32,740 bases of DNA from assembly GCA_025937785.1 (NCBI GenBank), contig JAICQQ010000085.1, positions 1 to 32,740 of the forward strand, written 5' to 3'. The translations under genes were made by a program, and so were the position numbers. This DNA is from Polyangiaceae bacterium. Lineage in GTDB: Bacteria > Myxococcota_A > Polyangia > Polyangiales > Polyangiaceae. The notes under the pieces are model-generated. The model saw only the letters and a program-made list of their open reading frames with translations, did no database searches and was not told the origin of the DNA. Of this stretch, positions 17,129-25,698 are shown one piece after another. Position 1 is the stretch's first letter, and the number at the start of each line of letters is the position of its first letter.

Positions 17129-18698
17129 GCTTACCTCCCTTGAAGTGAATACGCATGACGGGGTGTTCGATCAGGCCTCGCGCCACGCGCAAGCGGTAGA
17201 TTCGATACTGCGAGTCTGGAGGCAGTGGCACGCAGACGTTCCCGTCCGCATCGACGAGCTGCGAGAACACTGGCTTGCCGTATTCGTCGAGCACCTGCAC
17301 CAGACCGCTGGTCACCAGTCCGTAGCGGACCGACAGATCGACGGCGCACACGGCGCGCTCGTCGATCCGAAAATGGTCAAGTGGGGTGACCTTGCGGAAG
17401 TACGCCTTGCCGATCAGCGTGCGACGCTCGAACAAGGTGTCTGTCAGGTATTCCGTCGCTTGCGGGTGGCTCAGACGCCCTTCCTCGACGATGCGGCGGA
17501 TCAGCTGGCGGTCGAAGCGCATGACCAGCTTGGCCGCCCAGTACTCGTCGGCCGCGTCTGCTTCCAGGAAGGGCCAATACGGAAACATCTCGCGCCAGGC
17601 TTCCGGGTCGAAGTTCTCGGCGCTGAAACGCCCGATGGCGGGCCAAGGGGTATCCTCGAGCGCCTCCCACGGGCGCACCCACACTCCGAACGAAAGCGCG
17701 GCTGCCGATTGGGCTCGGTAGTCGACCCAGTATTCGAAGCCATTGGCGTTGCGATCCCCCGCAGCGCTGAAGGCCGCGAACGCTTCGCCGAAGTCGATCA
17801 GGTAGTGTCGCAGGAAATGACGACCGTCTTCTTCGACGTAGGTGTCGAGCGTGTTGTCCTGCTTCATGTCCGTGTGGTTCACCCAGGCAGCGAACACCCG
17901 CAGTCCTCGGAGCTCGCGACGATGTTCGTGTCGCACGACGTCGTTCGGGTCGTCTGCGCGCACGCCCTCCGGCGGCCAGCCTCCCTTGGGAATGCCTGGC
18001 ACGAACTCGCTTGCGCTGGCGCGGTAGCGTCGGTCAGGTCCGACGGCGGTCGTGGCGAGCACACCGTCGACGTCCTGGAGTGTCATGCGTCGCTCGTTGC
18101 CGGCCTCGTCTTCGGCCGTGGCATGCTGGGCCAAGCGCAGCTGGTCGCGCGTGAAATAGAAGATGGTGTCGTTTGGTACGTTGTAGCCCAGCGTCCAGAA
18201 GATGCGGTTGACGATCAAGTTCGTGGCCGTCTCCATTTCGGGTTGGGCCATGCGATCGAACTTGACGATGAACTTGCGTCCGCTGGCGTCCTCGGCGACC
18301 AACCCGGGGTTCTTTCCGCCCGGCTTGCCGCTGGTGACCGTGAGCGGCAACCGCGGCGGCCCCTCGGACGACGGTCCGCGCGCGGCTTCCTGGGGTGCGA
18401 CGTCGCGCACACCGATGCGATTGGTGAACCAGCTCGAATTCGGGACTTCGCCCAGGCTGTTCACGTTGTGCGCCAGCTCCCGATCGCGGACCTCCAGGGT
18501 TCGAACGAGGCGGCGCAGCGCGAACTGGTCCAGACGCTCCCTGATCCGGTGGTATTCGATCTCGCTAGGTTCGGGGATGTGCTGCCGATCCTGGACGTGC
18601 CACACCACGGGGGCGTCCGCGAAGCGCGGTGAGCTCGCGCAACCGCAGCCGAGCATGAGCGCGACCGCGGCGGCTCCACGGCAAGCACGCCGTTTCAT
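17091..18698 (-). CDS. Large lipoprotein with kinase-like catalytic motifs
   Basis: A 535-residue protein with an N-terminal lipoprotein signal (MKRRACRGAAAVALMLGCGC, lipobox LMLGC). Later it has features ordered as in an atypical kinase: RKFIVKFDR (candidate nucleotide lysine), a helix with glutamate (PEMETATNLIVNRIFWTLGY), AAWVNHTDMKQDNTLD (candidate catalytic loop with Asp and Asn) and YLIDFGEAF (DFG-like metal site). The C-terminal 100 residues may form a beta-rich domain. I recognise it only as a conserved-hypothetical type; kinase activity is inferred from motifs. Its ATG overlaps the barrel gene stop (ATGA), and its end overlaps the PAP2 gene, so it sits in the core of a tightly coupled envelope operon. 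Confidence 0.82.
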   Translation of the reverse strand: MKRRACRGAAAVALMLGCGCASSPRFADAPVVWHVQDRQHIPEPSEIEYHRIRERLDQFALRRLVRTLEVRDRELAHNVNSLGEVPNSSWFTNRIGVRDVAPQEAARGPSSEGPPRLPLTVTSGKPGGKNPGLVAEDASGRKFIVKFDRMAQPEMETATNLIVNRIFWTLGYNVPNDTIFYFTRDQLRLAQHATAEDEAGNERRMTLQDVDGVLATTAVGPDRRYRASASEFVPGIPKGGWPPEGVRADDPNDVVRHEHRRELRGLRVFAAWVNHTDMKQDNTLDTYVEEDGRHFLRHYLIDFGEAFAAFSAAGDRNANGFEYWVDYRAQSAAALSFGVWVRPWEALEDTPWPAIGRFSAENFDPEAWREMFPYWPFLEADAADEYWAAKLVMRFDRQLIRRIVEEGRLSHPQATEYLTDTLFERRTLIGKAYFRKVTPLDHFRIDERAVCAVDLSVRYGLVTSGLVQVLDEYGKPVFSQLVDADGNVCVPLPPDSQYRIYRLRVARGLIEHPVMRIHFKGGKHARILGIERLEH

Positions 18699-20287
18699 AG
18701 GCGCTTGTGCCTTTCGCTGAAGACTTCCAGGGGGCTCGTGGCCAGAAACACGGTGAGCTCGTCGCCGTAGGCCGCCTCCGCCTTGAATAGCATGTCTTCC
18801 TGGTTGTGAATCACGAGTCCGAGCCCGGCGCCGGCACGCACTGGGTTTTCGTTCGAGAAGCGGAACACGTCTCCATACCCGGAGCCGACCCTGCCAGCGT
18901 CGACGAAGACTTCGCCCGCCACCGAGTCATGAATCGGATAGCGATACTCCGCGGTCGCGACGAACGACAGCTTCTCACGAAACCTGTCAGAGCCGTAGCC
19001 GCGTAAGCGTTCGGCTCCGCCTAGGCGCATGAGTTCGGTGAAAGGGATCTGATCCGCGTCGCCGTGAACCGCCTCTAGCACTGCTCGAAACGACAAAACG
19101 CGCGAGCGTCTGTACAGGTTGAGGAACGTCGCGGCGGTGACGCCGTAGTGCCAGAAGCCCTGCTCCTGCTGCAGCGGGATGCCGTAGCTGGCGAACGAGT
19201 TGAGGTAGTTTCCCTGTGCCGTGAGCACTCGGTGGTCGCGCGTGTCGAATACCAGGACCGGACCCACCTCGAACACGTCGACCCCTTCGTCATAGCCGAC
19301 GAGCGCTGCTGTGTCGTACGCCTGTTCCAAGGAAGGCTCGTTGAAGTCACGCGTGCTCGGACCGAAGCGCCGTCGGTTGTAGCTCCCCATCATGCCAACC
19401 TGTGTCCAGTGGCCATCATCACGCATTGTCTCGCCGACGAGCAGCGAGGCGAGGGTCCTGTTTTCGCGATAACGCGTCTCGATCGCGGCAGCGCGCGGAT
19501 CCACCGGCTCTGCGCCTGCTTCGGAGAGCGAGCGGTTACCGATGCCCCAGAACAGCACCCCGGGTTTGAACTCGTAACGCACCGCAACCTCGAGCCACAG
19601 TGGTGAGTGGAGGACCTCGTCTCCCTCGAACTTGAGCTTGTACGCCTGCTGATAGAGACCGCCGTACTCGGCGCTCACGGACGCTTCCTCGTCGTTGCCG
19701 AGCACGTCGTCGTGAAACGCCTTCACGCCGCCGGTGAAGCCGTACTCGCTCTGGTAGCCGAGCGTCGGGACGATCGCCGCAGTGCGCGCATCGTTGTACA
19801 GTACGTCCTCGACGCGTTCCACCAGATGGTATTCGTCGACCAGCACGGCCAAGCCGCGTATGGGAAAAAAGACTGCATCCAAGGTCAGCCGCGGCAGGAG
19901 CAAGATCGTGCGTGGCACGAGCAGGTAGGCGTCCTCGGGTTCGGGGCTGCCCGGCACCGCGAGGTTGCGAGCTTTGTCGGGGGTCGGAGCGGGCCGGGCC
20001 GAATCTTCGACGGCGCTGTAGTCTTGAGGCGTGAGCTCTTCTTCCGAAAATGTCGCTTCGACCTCGGGATCGATCTCGTTGCTCGCAGGTTCGCTGGCTT
20101 CGCGCGGCGAAGGCGGAGTCACGCTGGCCGCATCGCCGGTCACGCCTGGCTCGATGGCGATTTCCTCTTCTGGGCTTGCGTCGGTTGCGGGTTGTGCGGG
20201 TAGCGGCGACGTTAGGAGCATCGAGGTGGCGAATGGGAGCGCCGCTAGCAGCGCTCTCGGGTTACCCATCGATGTGCCCAGCGGCAT
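18695..20287 (-). CDS. Omp85/D15-type outer membrane beta-barrel protein
   Basis: About 530 residues: signal peptide (hydrophobic ALLAALPFATSMLLTSPLPA), acidic Pro/Glu-rich linker (to about 100), then a segment LLVPRTILLLPRLTLDAVFF and a 16-strand-type barrel. The barrel has the D15 signature LGGAERLRGYGSDRF (about 419-433), FVDAGRVGSGYG and the final-strand region. I see no POTRA repeats, unlike BamA or TamA, so a role in protein insertion is uncertain; related POTRA-less proteins may move lipids or small ligands. ATG 20287 has AGAAGAG upstream; ATG 20269 is an alternative, and the frame open to 20584 is not coding-like. First gene of the envelope operon, divergent from the translocase-like gene. 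Confidence 0.85.
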   Translation of the reverse strand: MPLGTSMGNPRALLAALPFATSMLLTSPLPAQPATDASPEEEIAIEPGVTGDAASVTPPSPREASEPASNEIDPEVEATFSEEELTPQDYSAVEDSARPAPTPDKARNLAVPGSPEPEDAYLLVPRTILLLPRLTLDAVFFPIRGLAVLVDEYHLVERVEDVLYNDARTAAIVPTLGYQSEYGFTGGVKAFHDDVLGNDEEASVSAEYGGLYQQAYKLKFEGDEVLHSPLWLEVAVRYEFKPGVLFWGIGNRSLSEAGAEPVDPRAAAIETRYRENRTLASLLVGETMRDDGHWTQVGMMGSYNRRRFGPSTRDFNEPSLEQAYDTAALVGYDEGVDVFEVGPVLVFDTRDHRVLTAQGNYLNSFASYGIPLQQEQGFWHYGVTAATFLNLYRRSRVLSFRAVLEAVHGDADQIPFTELMRLGGAERLRGYGSDRFREKLSFVATAEYRYPIHDSVAGEVFVDAGRVGSGYGDVFRFSNENPVRAGAGLGLVIHNQEDMLFKAEAAYGDELTVFLATSPLEVFSERHKRL

Positions 20288-20302
20288 GTGCTCTTCTGGC
20301 AA

Positions 20303-20318
20303 AGCACTTCGCATGCCA
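20303..20318 (-). promoter_or_regulatory. Weak sigma-54-like element before envelope operon
   Basis: Minus strand TGGCATGCGAAGTGCT: TGGCA, exact GG-N10-GC spacing, GTGC at -12. Predicted +1 about 20292, five bases before ATG 20287. It overlaps an inverted repeat CTTCGC (20307-20312)/GCGAAG (20320-20325). Confidence 0.3.
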
Positions 20319-20371
20319 GGCGAAGAGTGAGCAGTCTTGGAGTATCCGGACTCGAACCTCGAGACAAATTG

Positions 20372-20387
20372 CCTCGCTGGGGCGAGG
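20372..20387. repeat. Inverted repeat in divergent promoter region
   Basis: CCTCGC (20372-20377) and GCGAGG (20382-20387) flank TGGG, in the 159-base gap between the divergent barrel and translocase-like genes. Could be an operator or a transcript hairpin; short, so chance is possible. Confidence 0.3.
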
Positions 20388-20446
20388 GCGCGTGCACGCG
20401 TCAGCGGCGTGGACGCGGCTGGATCTCGTTGTATTCTGAAGGTGTC

Positions 20447-23191
20447 GTGCAGCCCCCGATCGCGAAGTGGTTCGACGTGAGACCTGGAGAGCGCAAGCTG
20501 GTGCTCGCTGCCGCCGCCACCCTCTTCACCACTATCGCGGGACACACGCTGCTCGAGACGGTTCGGGACGCGCTGTTTCTGCAAGAGCTCGCCCCCAGCA
20601 GTCTGACGCTAGTTTACGCCGCACTCGCGCTTTTGGCGGTGCTCGCAGCGCGCGGCAGCACGGCGCTGTGCCGCGCGCAGGGAGAACGCCGGGCGCTCGG
20701 GTTCAGTCTTGCGGCGGGTATGGTGGGCTCGCTGGCGTTCTACCTGGCGCCGAAAACCGAAGCCGTCGTGTTCGCGTTGTATCTGTGGACCGGCGTGCTC
20801 ACGAGCGTCGCGGTGGCTCAGTTTTGGGTGCTGTCGGCGCGTGTGTTCACGATCGCTCAGGCCAAACGCTTGCTCGGACCCATCGCGTCGGCAGGCATCC
20901 TCGGTGGCGTCGCGGGCGGTGGCATAGGCGTGCTCTTGTTGCGTGCGCTCGGGACGAATGACTTGTTGCCCGTCGCGGCAGCGTGCTTCGCAGCGGCGCT
21001 GGCGCCACTGCGCTGGGTCGCTGGCGCCGCTCACCTCGGCGACGAACCATCACCCCCGGCCCGAGCAGATGCGACCACCGACGAAGAGGGCGACGATGCT
21101 CCGGCGAATCGCCGCTACCTGCGGCTCGTCACGTTGCTCATCGCGGTCGCGACCATGACGCTATTGTGTATCGACTACGTATTCAAAGCGAGCGCGGCGC
21201 GCGCTCTCGATGGGAGCGAGCTCGGTAGCTTTTTTGCTCAGTACTACGCGATTCTGAATCTCGTTGCCTTTGCGTTTCAGCTGGCGCTGGCCACTCAACT
21301 TTTGAGACGCTTGGGTGTGCTGGCGTCCGTTGCGATCCTGCCGTTGCTGTTGGTTCTGGGCAGCATCATGACGTTCGTGGTGGGCCCGGCGCTGGGCGTG
21401 GTGCTGTTGCTCAAGGGCGCAGACGGCAGTCTGCGACACTCTTTGCACCGCACTTCCACCGAGCTTCTATGGATGCCGCTCTCGGCGACCACGCGCGGCG
21501 ACGCGAAGCCCCTGGTGGATACCTTCGTCGTGCGCGTCGCCCAGGCGTTGGCCGCGGGCGGTGTCTTTGCTTTGGCCTGGTGGCAACTGGACACGCCCCG
21601 CGTCCTCGCGGCGGTGGTTCTGGGGCTGGCGTTCACCTGGATCGTTTTGACTCTGCTCCTGCGCCATCCCTACCTCGATTTATTTCGCCTGGCCTTGCAG
21701 CGGGATCGTCAAGTCGATGGCCCCCTGCGCTTCAGCTTGGGTTCACTAGAGGTCCTCGTGGAGGCCCTGTCGAGCATGAATCCGTCGCGCGCCACCGCTG
21801 CGATTCACTTGCTGGCTTCTCACGATCGCGCTCGCTTGATCCCGGCCTTGACCTTGTTCCACCCGGAGCCAGAAGTCTTGCTGGCGGCCTTGCGCTACGT
21901 GCCTGCCGCGGACCGACGCGACTGGATTCAGCCCGCTGAACGCCTGATGGACCACGCGTCCGAAGAGGTGCGGCTCGCTGCGATGGGCGCGCTCGTCGAG
22001 CACGGAATACGCGCTCCGCTCGAACGCCGCCTGACCGGAGACAATCCGCTGATGCGCGGGCACGCCGTCGTGCTCTTGGCGGAGCGCTCATCGGAGCCGC
22101 CATGGCAGCACGCTTCTGTACAAGCGGTGCTCGAGGCCTCCGGCCCCGGCGCCGTCCGAGACAAGGTTGCCTTGCTGCGGGCGGTGCGTGGTCGCAGCGT
22201 ATGGAGCGAGCTTTTGGCGCGCCTGCTCGAGGACGATGCCGCCGAGGTTTCGCGAGCAGCCGTCGACGCCGCGACCACGATTCAGTCGCCTGTTCTGATC
22301 GCCCCTCTGTTGCGTCGCCTCGCTCTGCGCAGCGAACGCGACGCAGTACGCGAGGCGCTGGTGGTGCAGGGAGCCGAAGCGCTGGAAATGGCGGCAGCCT
22401 GGCTGCACGCTCCCGATACCCCTCCTCGGATCCGGCGTCACCTGCCACGCACGATTTCTAGATTCTCCAACCAACGGGCGGCCGATATTCTGATCGCGAT
22501 GCTAGACTCCGAGCCCGAGGGCGCGATTCGCTACAAGGCGCTGCGGGGCCTCGGCCGCTTGGCGCGCGAGACGTCGGTAGCACTCGATGCACGTTTCCTC
22601 GAACGCATTCTCTGCGACAATCTGGCGGAGAGTCTGCGCATGCTATCGATGCACTTCGTGATCCAGTCGGAGCTCGCCCAGCGGTCGAGGGTCCCAGAGC
22701 CTAGCGCAGCGTTGCTGCTGGCGTTGCTCTCGGACAAGGCCGATCAGGCACGCGAGCGAGCCTTTCGGATCTTGCAGCTGTTGGAGCCAAGAGAGGATGT
22801 ACGTGGCATCGCAGACGCACTGCTTGCCGATGACAAGGCCTCGCACGCGCGCGCCTTGGAGTATATCAGCACGCTGGCGCTCGATCTCGAAAGCAAGACA
22901 CGAGAACTGCTGCGCCTGGTCGTGGACAACCTCGAAGCAGGCGCGCGTGCCGAATTGGCTGCCGCCGAGCTCGGACCGATCCCCGCGACGGAGCACGACG
23001 TGCTCGAGCTGCTGAGGCATAGCGGTGATGGCGCCCTCGAGTCAGTCGCAGCGTACTGTGCACGACGACGTCCTGAGCCCGTCTCGCCGGACTCGTCGAC
23101 GGCACGGTTCACGGCCGTGGCTCTGGCGGACTCCAAGCGCACTTTCGCGCCGATCTCTTCGGGGAGGGACCATGTCGAGCGATCCGGGTAA
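20447..23191 (+). CDS. ATP/ADP-translocase-like membrane protein with HEAT repeats
   Basis: A 914-residue protein. Residues about 15-200 and 225-410 hold some ten to twelve membrane helices, split by an acidic loop (DEPSPPARADATTDEEGDD), with features of the nucleotide-transporter (NTT)/MFS family such as GHTLLETVRDALFL and LLGPIASAGILGG. After LLRHPYLDLFRLALQRD (to about 421) comes a soluble C-terminal half of helical HEAT-like repeats (about 430-840). The substrate cannot be read from sequence; nucleotides are possible by family, and many bacterial relatives are uncharacterised. GTG 20447 follows GAAGGTG; the frame upstream is not family-like. The next gene overlaps its end by 20 bases, so the two are coupled. 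Confidence 0.82.
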   Translation: MQPPIAKWFDVRPGERKLVLAAAATLFTTIAGHTLLETVRDALFLQELAPSSLTLVYAALALLAVLAARGSTALCRAQGERRALGFSLAAGMVGSLAFYLAPKTEAVVFALYLWTGVLTSVAVAQFWVLSARVFTIAQAKRLLGPIASAGILGGVAGGGIGVLLLRALGTNDLLPVAAACFAAALAPLRWVAGAAHLGDEPSPPARADATTDEEGDDAPANRRYLRLVTLLIAVATMTLLCIDYVFKASAARALDGSELGSFFAQYYAILNLVAFAFQLALATQLLRRLGVLASVAILPLLLVLGSIMTFVVGPALGVVLLLKGADGSLRHSLHRTSTELLWMPLSATTRGDAKPLVDTFVVRVAQALAAGGVFALAWWQLDTPRVLAAVVLGLAFTWIVLTLLLRHPYLDLFRLALQRDRQVDGPLRFSLGSLEVLVEALSSMNPSRATAAIHLLASHDRARLIPALTLFHPEPEVLLAALRYVPAADRRDWIQPAERLMDHASEEVRLAAMGALVEHGIRAPLERRLTGDNPLMRGHAVVLLAERSSEPPWQHASVQAVLEASGPGAVRDKVALLRAVRGRSVWSELLARLLEDDAAEVSRAAVDAATTIQSPVLIAPLLRRLALRSERDAVREALVVQGAEALEMAAAWLHAPDTPPRIRRHLPRTISRFSNQRAADILIAMLDSEPEGAIRYKALRGLGRLARETSVALDARFLERILCDNLAESLRMLSMHFVIQSELAQRSRVPEPSAALLLALLSDKADQARERAFRILQLLEPREDVRGIADALLADDKASHARALEYISTLALDLESKTRELLRLVVDNLEAGARAELAAAELGPIPATEHDVLELLRHSGDGALESVAAYCARRRPEPVSPDSSTARFTAVALADSKRTFAPISSGRDHVERSG

Positions 23192-24116
23192 GACGCGCGT
23201 CGAGCACGAGCTGTTCCTACGCGCGTTTCTGTCGACGAAACCTCCAGACCGCGTCGCCAAAGAGCTGAGCCAAGTCACGCGCGACACGCACCTGGACCGG
23301 GGCGCGGTATTGTTCGAGGCGGGACAACAGCCGGAACGCCTTCACTTCGTTGCTAACGGACGCATCCAGCTGACGGGCGTCGATGGCAGCGCTTCCACCG
23401 CAGACGCTGGGTCACTGTTGGGCATGATCGACGCGAGCATCCCCCGGGTCCGGCCGTGGACCGCCACCGCGCTCGAGCCCACCCACGTACTCACGCTCGA
23501 CTTCGCCGACTACTTGGACATCCTCGAAGACAACTTTGGCTTCGCGGTCGACACGCTGCGATCCGGCGCGGAGAGCTACTGCGTGCTCTCCGAACGGCTG
23601 GGCGCCGCTGGTCCTCTCGAGTCCCCGGCCCAGCCAGCGCCCGCCCTCCGCGGCAGCGAGCTGGACGTGGTAGAGCGGATTCTGGTGTTGCAACACGTGG
23701 GCCTGTTTGGCGGAGCTCCCGCGCAAGCGCTGGTCCGCTTGGCGCACTCGGCGGAGGCCAAGCGCTGGCGGCCAGGTGACACCCTGTTTGCCGTTGGCGA
23801 CCCTATCACCGGAGTCCGCATAGTGGCGAACGGCTTGGTCGTGACGCGGCGGCGAGATGACACCGTGGTGACTGAATTCGGCTCGCACCAAGTGGTGGGC
23901 GATCTAGAGGTCCTGGGCAAACCTTCACATGAAGCGTGCGCCCGTGCCGAAGCAGCCAGCATCACCCTGGAAATCCAGCTGGAAGATCTGTTCGACGTCG
24001 CCGAAGATCACTTCGATCTCTGGCGATCGATGCAGTCTTACGTCGCTCGCCAGCGAGCGCGCCTGAGTGAGTCGATGCCCGACAGGGCGAGTGATCTCGG
24101 GCGCATGACGCTCTGA
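23172..24116 (+). CDS. Protein with two cyclic-nucleotide-binding-type folds
   Basis: A 314-residue cytoplasmic protein with two cNMP-binding (Crp-like) beta-roll domains at about residues 36-130 and 175-290. The first is seen in RGAVLFEAGQQPERLHFVANG, the second in WRPGDTLFAVGDPITGVRIV and VVGDLEVLGKP. In the phosphate-binding cassette of the second the usual Glu is Asp and the usual Arg is His (VGDLEVLGKPSHEACARA); the first cassette is also degenerate, so cAMP binding is doubtful. No helix-turn-helix domain follows. ATG 23172 is fixed by GGGAGGG at 23162-23168 and overlaps the translocase-like gene by 20 bases, so it probably regulates or partners that transporter. Confidence 0.85.
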   Translation: MSSDPGKTRVEHELFLRAFLSTKPPDRVAKELSQVTRDTHLDRGAVLFEAGQQPERLHFVANGRIQLTGVDGSASTADAGSLLGMIDASIPRVRPWTATALEPTHVLTLDFADYLDILEDNFGFAVDTLRSGAESYCVLSERLGAAGPLESPAQPAPALRGSELDVVERILVLQHVGLFGGAPAQALVRLAHSAEAKRWRPGDTLFAVGDPITGVRIVANGLVVTRRRDDTVVTEFGSHQVVGDLEVLGKPSHEACARAEAASITLEIQLEDLFDVAEDHFDLWRSMQSYVARQRARLSESMPDRASDLGRMTL

Positions 24117-24128
24117 TGGCCAGGCCGA

Positions 24129-24149
24129 CGCCAGCCTGGGTCGCTGGCG
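24129..24149. terminator. Possible hairpin between convergent genes
   Basis: CGCCAGC (24129-24135) and GCTGGCG (24143-24149) form a 7-bp perfect stem with a 7-base loop in the 59-base gap between converging genes. There is no T-run, so termination activity is uncertain. Confidence 0.35.
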
Positions 24150-24175
24150 CCGGCGCAACGCTGGCTCGGGAGTGT

Positions 24176-24484
24176 CTATTCTTCGACGACTGCGACTGGA
24201 CAGCCCGCCCAGCACGATTCTGCCTCTTGGCAGGTCTTGCCGTCCAGGCAGTCCTCGCAGCGTTCAACCGCGTTTTCGCCAGCCTCGCTTCGATCAGCAG
24301 CGTCTTCACAGAGATCGATGCAGCCCGTCTCGTCCACATCGCTCACGCAAGTGTTGTAGCGCGAGCAAATCTGTGCGCAGTCCGCGGTCCCCTCGATTTC
24401 ATCCTGCACCTCGTTGCCGTCGTCTCCACAGGCGAGCGGCATCAACAAAGCAGTAACGATCACAATGAACTTTCGAGCTAACAT
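24176..24484 (-). CDS. Small Cys-rich lipoprotein
   Basis: A 102-residue product with a signal peptide (MLARKFIVIVTALLMPLACG, lipobox PLAC) followed by an acidic domain with about ten cysteines in closely spaced pairs (CAQICSRYNTC, GCIDLCED, CEDCLDGKTC, CWAGC), so probably a small disulfide-rich exported protein. It resembles short Cys-rich lipoproteins common in myxobacteria; function unknown. ATG 24484 is fixed by GGAGGA about 8 bases upstream; the open frame to 24589 is not needed. It is preceded by a good sigma-54-like element and transcribed as a single gene toward the convergent CNB gene. Confidence 0.8.
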   Translation of the reverse strand: MLARKFIVIVTALLMPLACGDDGNEVQDEIEGTADCAQICSRYNTCVSDVDETGCIDLCEDAADRSEAGENAVERCEDCLDGKTCQEAESCWAGCPVAVVEE

Positions 24485-24520
24485 GGTTAGTTCCTCCGTG
24501 GTAATGAATGAATGCGCTAA

Positions 24521-24538
24521 CTTGGCTAGCTGGCTAAG
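24521..24538. repeat. Imperfect palindrome upstream of Cys-rich lipoprotein
   Basis: CTTGGCTAGCTGGCTAAG pairs with its own complement at 14 of 18 positions, the rest being G-T type. It lies just downstream of the predicted +1 (about 24541), so it could be an operator or leader hairpin. Confidence 0.3.
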
Positions 24539-24551
24539 TCGGGAGGGTTGG

Positions 24552-24566
24552 TGCAAGCGTCGTGCC
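24552..24566 (-). promoter_or_regulatory. Sigma-54 promoter before Cys-rich lipoprotein
   Basis: Minus strand GGCACGACGCTTGCA matches GGCACG-N4-TTGCA exactly. Predicted +1 about 24541, giving a 57-base leader with the GGAGGA site before ATG 24484. Confidence 0.6.
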
Positions 24567-24714
24567 CGAAGGCATTCCCGCGGCGACACCGAATAAAGCG
24601 CGCTCTTTCGAGGGCCGCGGTTCGATGCGGCTCAGGCCTTCCTGTCACCGTCGTCCATTCCGACACGCGATGCGTACAGCTCGCAGCGACGAGACGCGGG
24701 CGAGAGCCTTCGGA

Positions 24715-25689
24715 TCAGGAGACGCTCTCGGCTGCTGTCCTGCTTTCGAGCAATGCGCTCACCGCGTGGCGGACCAGCTCCGGTGTATTCACTTCGCTGT
24801 AGTGCGCGTAGACGGTTGCGGCTGCGCCATTGACGCTCCCCAGCTTTACGAGCTTGCCGGACCGAATCGCCGAGCTTGCAACCACCTCGGGCACCGCGAC
24901 GGCGCCCACGCTTCGCTCCGCCAGCAGCGTCAGAAGGGACACGTCGTCGACCTCGCCGACGACCTCCGGGTTCAAGCCGTGCTCGAACAACCAGGCGTCC
25001 AAGTCCCAGCGGTAGCGTGAGTTCTGGGTGTAGCTTACGAATGGTAGGGCGCTGAGCTTTCCGGGGTAGCTGCTCACCTTCTCTGCGAGTACCGGAGATG
25101 CCACGACCACCAGCGCACTCTCCGAGAGGGCGCTCAAGCCAATCTTGGGGCGATGCGGCTCGGGGGGCTCGTTCTCGCTGAGGACCAGGTCTAGTTCACC
25201 GCTGAGCAGGTCCTCCAGCAAGTCGGCGTAGCCCCCGAAGCGGATCCGCGGCGTTACGTCCTTGAGATGGAAGAGCGGAAGCAACCGTTCGACCGTGAAC
25301 GCCATCGATACCATGGGCGAGATGCCGACCTCGAGGATCCAGTCGAACTCGTTGCGCGAGGGGTTCAGGTCCTGCACCAGCCGCCGGGCGGCCTTGAACA
25401 TGATCTTGCTATGCTCGAAGACGCGTTGCCCGGATTCGTTCAAGCGTAGCCCGCCGCGCCGCCGATCGAACAACGGTGTGTCTAGGAATTCCTCCAGCGC
25501 CTTGATCTGCTCGCTGATCGTCGACTGGGATAAGTTGAGGCGCCTCGCGGCGCGGGCGATGGAGCCTTCCGTGGCTACGTGATGGAAATAGTAGACGTGC
25601 TTTAGGTTCAGACCGCTGGGTGCGTCGCTCAAATCGAGCGACAGGCGCGCAGCGGCGTCTGATGATTCACGGCGTTCGTCGGCTCCCAT
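24715..25689 (-). CDS. LysR-family transcriptional regulator (NhaR-like)
   Basis: A 324-residue DNA-binding regulator. After a 27-residue Ser/Ala/Asp-rich lead, the winged helix-turn-helix spans about 28-88 (LNLKHVYYFHHVATEGSIAR, LNLSQSTISEQIKALEE, LFDRR), closest in wording to NhaR. The remainder is a ligand-binding domain of two alpha/beta lobes with no ligand deducible. ATG 25689 is set by GAGGAG five bases upstream, and that site overlaps the stop of the OmpA-like gene (TGAGGAG), so translation is coupled. LysR genes usually sit divergent from a target; here it is the last gene of an envelope-lipoprotein operon, which suggests it is co-expressed rather than locally acting. Confidence 0.92.
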   Translation of the reverse strand: MGADERRESSDAAARLSLDLSDAPSGLNLKHVYYFHHVATEGSIARAARRLNLSQSTISEQIKALEEFLDTPLFDRRRGGLRLNESGQRVFEHSKIMFKAARRLVQDLNPSRNEFDWILEVGISPMVSMAFTVERLLPLFHLKDVTPRIRFGGYADLLEDLLSGELDLVLSENEPPEPHRPKIGLSALSESALVVVASPVLAEKVSSYPGKLSALPFVSYTQNSRYRWDLDAWLFEHGLNPEVVGEVDDVSLLTLLAERSVGAVAVPEVVASSAIRSGKLVKLGSVNGAAATVYAHYSEVNTPELVRHAVSALLESRTAAESVS

Positions 25690-25698
25690 GCAATCTCC

